DNA of 64,000 nt from a bacterium. GTDB taxonomy: Bacteria > UBA8248. Positions within the stretch are counted from its first letter, which is position 1, and every line of letters begins with the position of its first letter. The stretch is taken from contig JAJDYR010000004.1 in the NCBI GenBank assembly GCA_022825065.1, positions 1 to 64,000 on the forward strand, in the 5' to 3' direction. A model generated the notes under the pieces. That model did not search any database, was not told the origin of the DNA, and saw nothing but the letters and a program-made list of their open reading frames with translations. Position numbers and translations under genes: made by a program. This document shows positions 60,466 to 64,000 of this stretch, piece by piece.

Positions 60466-61602
60466 ATGGATTTCGCTCCCTCAGAGGCTACTATTGCGCT
60501 TCAAGGCCTGGCGCGCGATTTCGCGCGTCAGGAGGTCGCACCGCGCACTGATGCGCTCGATCAGGAAAAAAGCCCGGAAAACCGCTTTCCCGGTGAAATT
60601 CTGGAAAAGGGCGACGCCCTGGGCCTGCGCACCCTCCCCGTTCCGGAAAGACAGGGCGGAGGGGGCGCGGAACTGTTAAGCCTCTGCTTCGTGGCGGAGG
60701 AGATCGGCTGGGGGGATCTGGGCGTCGGCGTCATCTACGCGCAGGACTGGGCGCTCGCAAACGCCGTATCCCGTTTGTGGGACGAGTCGGGATTCGCGGC
60801 GTTCGCGGAAAATTTCACCAGCTCAAGCGCATCGCACCTTGCCCACCTGAAAATCGGCGGAACGCCCGCGTCCGAGGATAAGAGCCCTTATCCTTCGGAT
60901 GCTCTCCAGGGCGCATCCATCGCAGGGGACGGGCTGCGTCTCAATGGCGGAGCAAGCCACGTACTGAACGGCGCGGCGGCCGGTATTTTTCTCCTCGAAT
61001 CAGACTCTGAAAAAGAAAATGAGCGGAAGATTCATCTCTTGGCAAATCGAGATGGGATCGAGGTCGCCCATTACCATGATTTGATGGGGATGCGCTCCTG
61101 CCAGGACGTCGATCTGCGTTTCGAGAACGTAAAGCTCGACCACCCGCTCGAAAGTGCTGAGGAGGATTGGCGAGACGCCACGCACGCCATCCGCATCCTC
61201 CCGGCGGCTGCGGCGGTCGGAACGTCGAGAAAATCGCATGAGCACGCGCTCGACCATGCGCGCGAGCGCGTGCAGGGGGGCAAGCCCATCATCGAGCACC
61301 AGACGGTGGGCTACATGCTTTGTGATAACCTCATGGAACTGGACGCCGCCAGAAGAAGCCTGCAGGCGGCGGCCTGGGCGGCGGAACGAGGCGGGGACGC
61401 GGAACCCTGGCGGAGTTTTCTCGCAAAGGCCTTCGCTACGGAATCTTGCGAGCGCGTCGCGCGGCGCTCGATGGAGGTCTGGGGCGGCGCGGGCTACATG
61501 ACCGAAGCGCCGATGGAGCGGCTGACGCGCGACCTCGTGGCCTTCTCCCACGCCTTCGGGGTAGGCCACGCCGCGCGCTCCGCCGCGATGGGCCTGCTAT
61601 AG
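60466..61602 (+). CDS. Acyl-CoA dehydrogenase, divergent
   Basis: The 378-residue protein has the acyl-CoA dehydrogenase fold (LQGLARDFARQEVAPR at the N terminus; ESCERVARRSMEVWGGAGYMTEAPMERLTRDL at the C terminus). The usual TEPxxGSD FAD motif is absent, and the middle domain is short and variable (SHLAHLKIGGTPASEDK). Catalytic competence is uncertain. It lies 36 bases after the aldolase gene, in the same operon. ATG 60466 follows AAGGG. Confidence 0.85.
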   Translation: MDFAPSEATIALQGLARDFARQEVAPRTDALDQEKSPENRFPGEILEKGDALGLRTLPVPERQGGGGAELLSLCFVAEEIGWGDLGVGVIYAQDWALANAVSRLWDESGFAAFAENFTSSSASHLAHLKIGGTPASEDKSPYPSDALQGASIAGDGLRLNGGASHVLNGAAAGIFLLESDSEKENERKIHLLANRDGIEVAHYHDLMGMRSCQDVDLRFENVKLDHPLESAEEDWRDATHAIRILPAAAAVGTSRKSHEHALDHARERVQGGKPIIEHQTVGYMLCDNLMELDAARRSLQAAAWAAERGGDAEPWRSFLAKAFATESCERVARRSMEVWGGAGYMTEAPMERLTRDLVAFSHAFGVGHAARSAAMGLL

Positions 61603-61649
61603 ATGACTTGTGAGCGAGACGATTACGCGAATATATGGAGGATGTGGAA

Positions 61650-62561
61650 TTGACCGAGAGAATCGCCTACGTCAAGGGCCGGTTCGTACCGGAATCCGAA
61701 GCGACCGTGTCCATCCTGGACCGGGGCTTCCTCTACGGCGACGGCGTGTACGACGCATCGCGCACTTTCGCCGGCAAGCCCTGGCACCTGAGGGCGCATA
61801 TCGACAGGCTCTATCTGTCTTGCCGCTACGCGCGGCTCGACCCCGGCATGGACGCGGACGAGATGGAAGCCCTCACGATGGACCTCATCGGGCGGAACCG
61901 GGGCGTTTACGCCGAGGGGGAGGAATTCCGCATCAACCACTGGGTGACGCGCGGCGGCGGCGTCAGCTCCGCAGCCACCCACACGCACGGGGCGCACACG
62001 GTGGTCATCTTCACCCTGCCGATGGACTATACGCGCTACGCCCACGGCTACAGGGAGGGCGTGCCCTCGGTCGTCACCGGCGTGCGCCGCATACCGCCCG
62101 AGTGCATCGAGCCGCGCGCCAAGGTGGGCAACAAGATGAACCACGTGCAGGCCGACTTCCAGGCCGCCGAGGCGGGCGCCTGGCCCATCATGCTCGACAT
62201 GGGCGGCTTCGTGGCCGAGGGGTCGAGCTACAACTGCTTTTTCGTGAGGGACGGCGAAATCCTCACCCCTACGGATTACAACTGTCTGGTCGGCGTCACG
62301 CGCACCCACGTCATCGACATGGCGAAGGAACTCGGCATCCCGGTGCGCGAAACCAACCTGACGCGCTACGATCTGCTGATCGCGGACGAGGCCTTCCACA
62401 CCGGGAACAGCATCTGCATCCTCCCGGTATCCTCCATCGACGGAACCAAGATGACGCACGGCGCGCCCGGCCCCGTCACCAAGCGCCTCATGGACCTGTG
62501 GGCGAGCCAGGTGGGCTGCGACTGGGCGGCGAAATCCCTGGCAGCTATCGAGGGCTGCTGA
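61650..62561 (+). CDS. Class IV aminotransferase
   Basis: The protein of about 303 residues matches branched-chain/D-amino-acid aminotransferases of fold IV: VSILDRGFLYGDGVYDASRTF, a PLP-Lys region RAKVGNKMNHVQADF (Lys163 or Lys167 counting from the upstream ATG), MGGFVAEGSSYNCFFV and GVTRTHVIDMAKELG. It transfers amino groups between an amino acid and a keto acid. Start: ATG 61635 lacks a ribosome site, whereas TTG 61650 follows GGAGG with about 8 bases; I prefer the latter. It follows the acyl-CoA dehydrogenase by 32-47 bases. Confidence 0.88.
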   Translation: MTERIAYVKGRFVPESEATVSILDRGFLYGDGVYDASRTFAGKPWHLRAHIDRLYLSCRYARLDPGMDADEMEALTMDLIGRNRGVYAEGEEFRINHWVTRGGGVSSAATHTHGAHTVVIFTLPMDYTRYAHGYREGVPSVVTGVRRIPPECIEPRAKVGNKMNHVQADFQAAEAGAWPIMLDMGGFVAEGSSYNCFFVRDGEILTPTDYNCLVGVTRTHVIDMAKELGIPVRETNLTRYDLLIADEAFHTGNSICILPVSSIDGTKMTHGAPGPVTKRLMDLWASQVGCDWAAKSLAAIEGC

Positions 62562-62621
62562 AAAACCCTTTAGCGAGAATTTTCCTCGTCCAGTGAAGGA
62601 GCGATTGCGGGTTTCATTATC

Positions 62622-62652
62622 GTAGGGGCGGGCCCCTGTGCCCGCCCGAGGC
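62622..62652. repeat. REP-like palindrome
   Basis: A GGGGCGGGCCCC followed by GTGCCCGCCC can form a hairpin. Together with the GGACAGGCACGG element below it is in the 310-base gap between the aminotransferase and the dehydrogenase; the rest of the gap has nothing I can assign. Confidence 0.5.
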
Positions 62653-62681
62653 GATGTCTCCGCTTGAAATCGTGGTGATGG

Positions 62682-62741
62682 ATTCGGTGATTGTCCAAAA
62701 CGGACAGGCACGGAGGCCTGTCCCTACGCATTCGGTGATTG
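62682..62741. repeat. REP-like GGACAGG element flanked by 12-bp direct repeats
   Basis: The motif GGACAGGCACGGAGGCCTGT (62702-62728) recurs at 44399-44424 and, inverted and truncated, at 40551-40571. Here it is bounded by two copies of ATTCGGTGATTG (62682-62693 and 62730-62741), as if inserted with target duplication. Confidence 0.65.
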
Positions 62742-62871
62742 CGTCTTTCGTTCGTCATTCCCGCTCCTTCCTATAGTCATTTCCCGACATTCCCGCTATA
62801 TTGCTCACCATCAATCACAAATGTTCGCGTCTTTGCATCGCGCGAGGAGATTCTCTCGGAAGGAGGCTCTC

Positions 62872-63906
62872 ATGAAGGCCATGGTGTTGAGGGAAAAAGG
62901 AGCGCCCTTTTCTTTTGAAGACGTGCCCGACCCCGCGCCCGGAGAGGGCGAGGCCGTGGCGCGCGTCATCGCCTGCGGCTCGGGCCTCACGATCCACCAT
63001 GCGCGCGCGGGCCGCGCGGAGATCGACTACCCCATGATCATCGGCCACGAGGTGGTGGGCGAGATCGTCGAGACGGGCGCCGGGGTATCGAACGTGAAGT
63101 CAGGCGACATCGTCACCTTCCACTGCTATCTCACGTGCGGTCACTGCCGCTGGTGCCGGGTGAACAGGGAACCCATATGCGACAATATGGCCGGCTTCAT
63201 CGGCAGGCACCGCGACGGCGGCTATGCGGAATACATCAACCTGCCCGCGCGGAATTACGTCCAAATTCCCGAGGGGCTGGACTACAAAGCCCATCCCGCC
63301 GAGGTGGCCGTCATCTGCGACGCCATCGTCACCCCCTACAAGGTGGTGCGCCGCGCGCGAATCGAGCCGATGGAGACCGTCGCCGTCATCGGGGCGGGCG
63401 GCGGCGTGGGGATTCACATGGTGATGCTCGCCCGGTGGGCGAACGCGCGGGTCATCGCCGTGGACGTCTCCGAACAAAAACTGGCCCAGTGCAAGGAACT
63501 CGGGGCGGAAGCCACCGTCGACGCCTCGAAGAACGACGTGAAGGAGGCGCTGCTCGAACTCACGGACGGCCTGGGCGTGAACGTGGCGATTGATTTCGTC
63601 TCCCAGGACACGACGCTCGAAGCCGCCGCCGAAGCCCTCGACAAGGGCGGCCGCCTGGTGACGCTGGGCGGCTTCACGCCCAAACCGTTTCGCCTCTCCG
63701 CCGGGAGCCTCCTGAACGGGGAACTCGAAATCATGGGCAGCCGTTCGTTCACCAAACAGGAGATCATCGAATCTCTCGAACTTTGTGCGCGTGGAGAGGT
63801 CTGGCCCCTGGTCACGGAAACCTACAAACTCGAAGAGGCCGAAAAGGTGCACGAACGCCTGGAAGCAGGCGCGATTACGGGCCGCGCGGCGATCGTGATG
63901 GATTGA
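62872..63906 (+). CDS. Zinc-dependent alcohol dehydrogenase
   Basis: The 344-residue protein has the zinc MDR layout: catalytic Cys in IACGSGLTIH, GHE at MIIGHEVVGEIVETG, the structural zinc Cys4 set in CGHCRWCRVNREPIC, and NAD(P)-binding GAGGGVGIHMVMLARWA. It oxidises an alcohol or reduces an aldehyde. The ATG at 62872 follows AAGGAGG with 6-base spacing; a longer in-frame start is not needed. It is followed by the start of another acyl-CoA dehydrogenase gene, so the catabolic cluster continues beyond the window. Confidence 0.93.
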   Translation: MKAMVLREKGAPFSFEDVPDPAPGEGEAVARVIACGSGLTIHHARAGRAEIDYPMIIGHEVVGEIVETGAGVSNVKSGDIVTFHCYLTCGHCRWCRVNREPICDNMAGFIGRHRDGGYAEYINLPARNYVQIPEGLDYKAHPAEVAVICDAIVTPYKVVRRARIEPMETVAVIGAGGGVGIHMVMLARWANARVIAVDVSEQKLAQCKELGAEATVDASKNDVKEALLELTDGLGVNVAIDFVSQDTTLEAAAEALDKGGRLVTLGGFTPKPFRLSAGSLLNGELEIMGSRSFTKQEIIESLELCARGEVWPLVTETYKLEEAEKVHERLEAGAITGRAAIVMD

Positions 63907-63936
63907 GCCGTTTCACTTAAACCTTAAAGGCGAGCG

Positions 63937-64000
63937 ATGGATTTCACCCTCACGGAAAGACAACTCGAACTGCAGAAACTGGCGCATGACTACGCCAGAA
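63937..64000 (+). CDS. Acyl-CoA dehydrogenase, 5' fragment (cut by window edge)
   Basis: The ATG is preceded by AAAGGCGAGCG and the 21 codons in the window read MDFTLTERQLELQKLAHDYA, the typical N terminus of acyl-CoA dehydrogenases. The rest lies beyond the right edge. Confidence 0.75.
   Translation, partial: MDFTLTERQLELQKLAHDYAR

Overview
The window is a high-GC chromosomal segment from an uncultured bacterium. Gene content (type I PKS, Nap-like molybdoenzyme cluster, cobalamin-dependent mutase, many acyl-CoA and TPP enzymes) suggests a metabolically versatile lineage such as Tectomicrobia or a deltaproteobacterial relative. No 16S or other taxonomic marker confirms this; dnaX, recR, the SRP RNA and one tRNA are the only core markers.

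Layout. 1-0.7 kb: end of an IS1182-type transposase. 1-17 kb (minus strand): a polyketide locus with a 3.5-kDa-residue-scale megasynthase (KS-AT-DH-MT-ER-KR-ACP-KS-AT), two free-standing acyl carrier proteins, an Sfp-type phosphopantetheinyl transferase, an alpha/beta hydrolase and an NCS2 permease with an extra C-terminal ATPase-like domain. The last AT has lost its catalytic serine and about 75 residues, and no ACP follows it, so the free-standing ACPs are the obvious partners. 17-23.5 kb (plus): dihaem cytochrome c, NapA-like molybdoenzyme, NapG, NapH and another ferredoxin. 24-26 kb: AbiE toxin-antitoxin. 26.5-27.7 kb: MFS transporter. 27.8-35.5 kb (minus): a 2-hydroxyisobutyryl-CoA mutase operon (hcmB-hcl-meaH-hcmA) with a periplasmic binding protein and an acyl-CoA synthetase; a scrap of a second hcmA end lies between the last two. 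35.8-40.3 kb: metallo-beta-lactamase-fold enzymes, a VOC protein and two adjacent genes, each interrupted by an in-frame UGA exactly at the catalytic cysteine position. 41.2-44.2 kb: SRP RNA, dnaX, ybaB, recR. 44.5-64 kb: cyclophilin, tRNA-Ser, a structured RNA with a strong Shine-Dalgarno, YtoQ, and a long run of catabolic genes (hydroxyacid dehydrogenases, crotonase, TPP enzyme, LigAB dioxygenase, acyl-CoA dehydrogenases, aldolase, class IV aminotransferase, zinc alcohol dehydrogenases), plus a Panacea-type toxin-antitoxin pair.

The most striking observation is the tandem OsmC-like / DUF442 pair at 36.8-37.8 kb. Both genes continue in frame after UGA with family-like sequence, and the OsmC-like gene has a hairpin just downstream with a bulged U and a GGU loop at the position of the bacterial SECIS element. 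I read them as two selenoproteins in one operon; the DUF442 phosphatase-like one may be a new selenoprotein type.

About nine copies of a G/C-tract, hairpin-rich repeat element of about 0.25-0.55 kb sit between genes; their ends resemble the end of the IS at the left edge, so they look like a MITE family.
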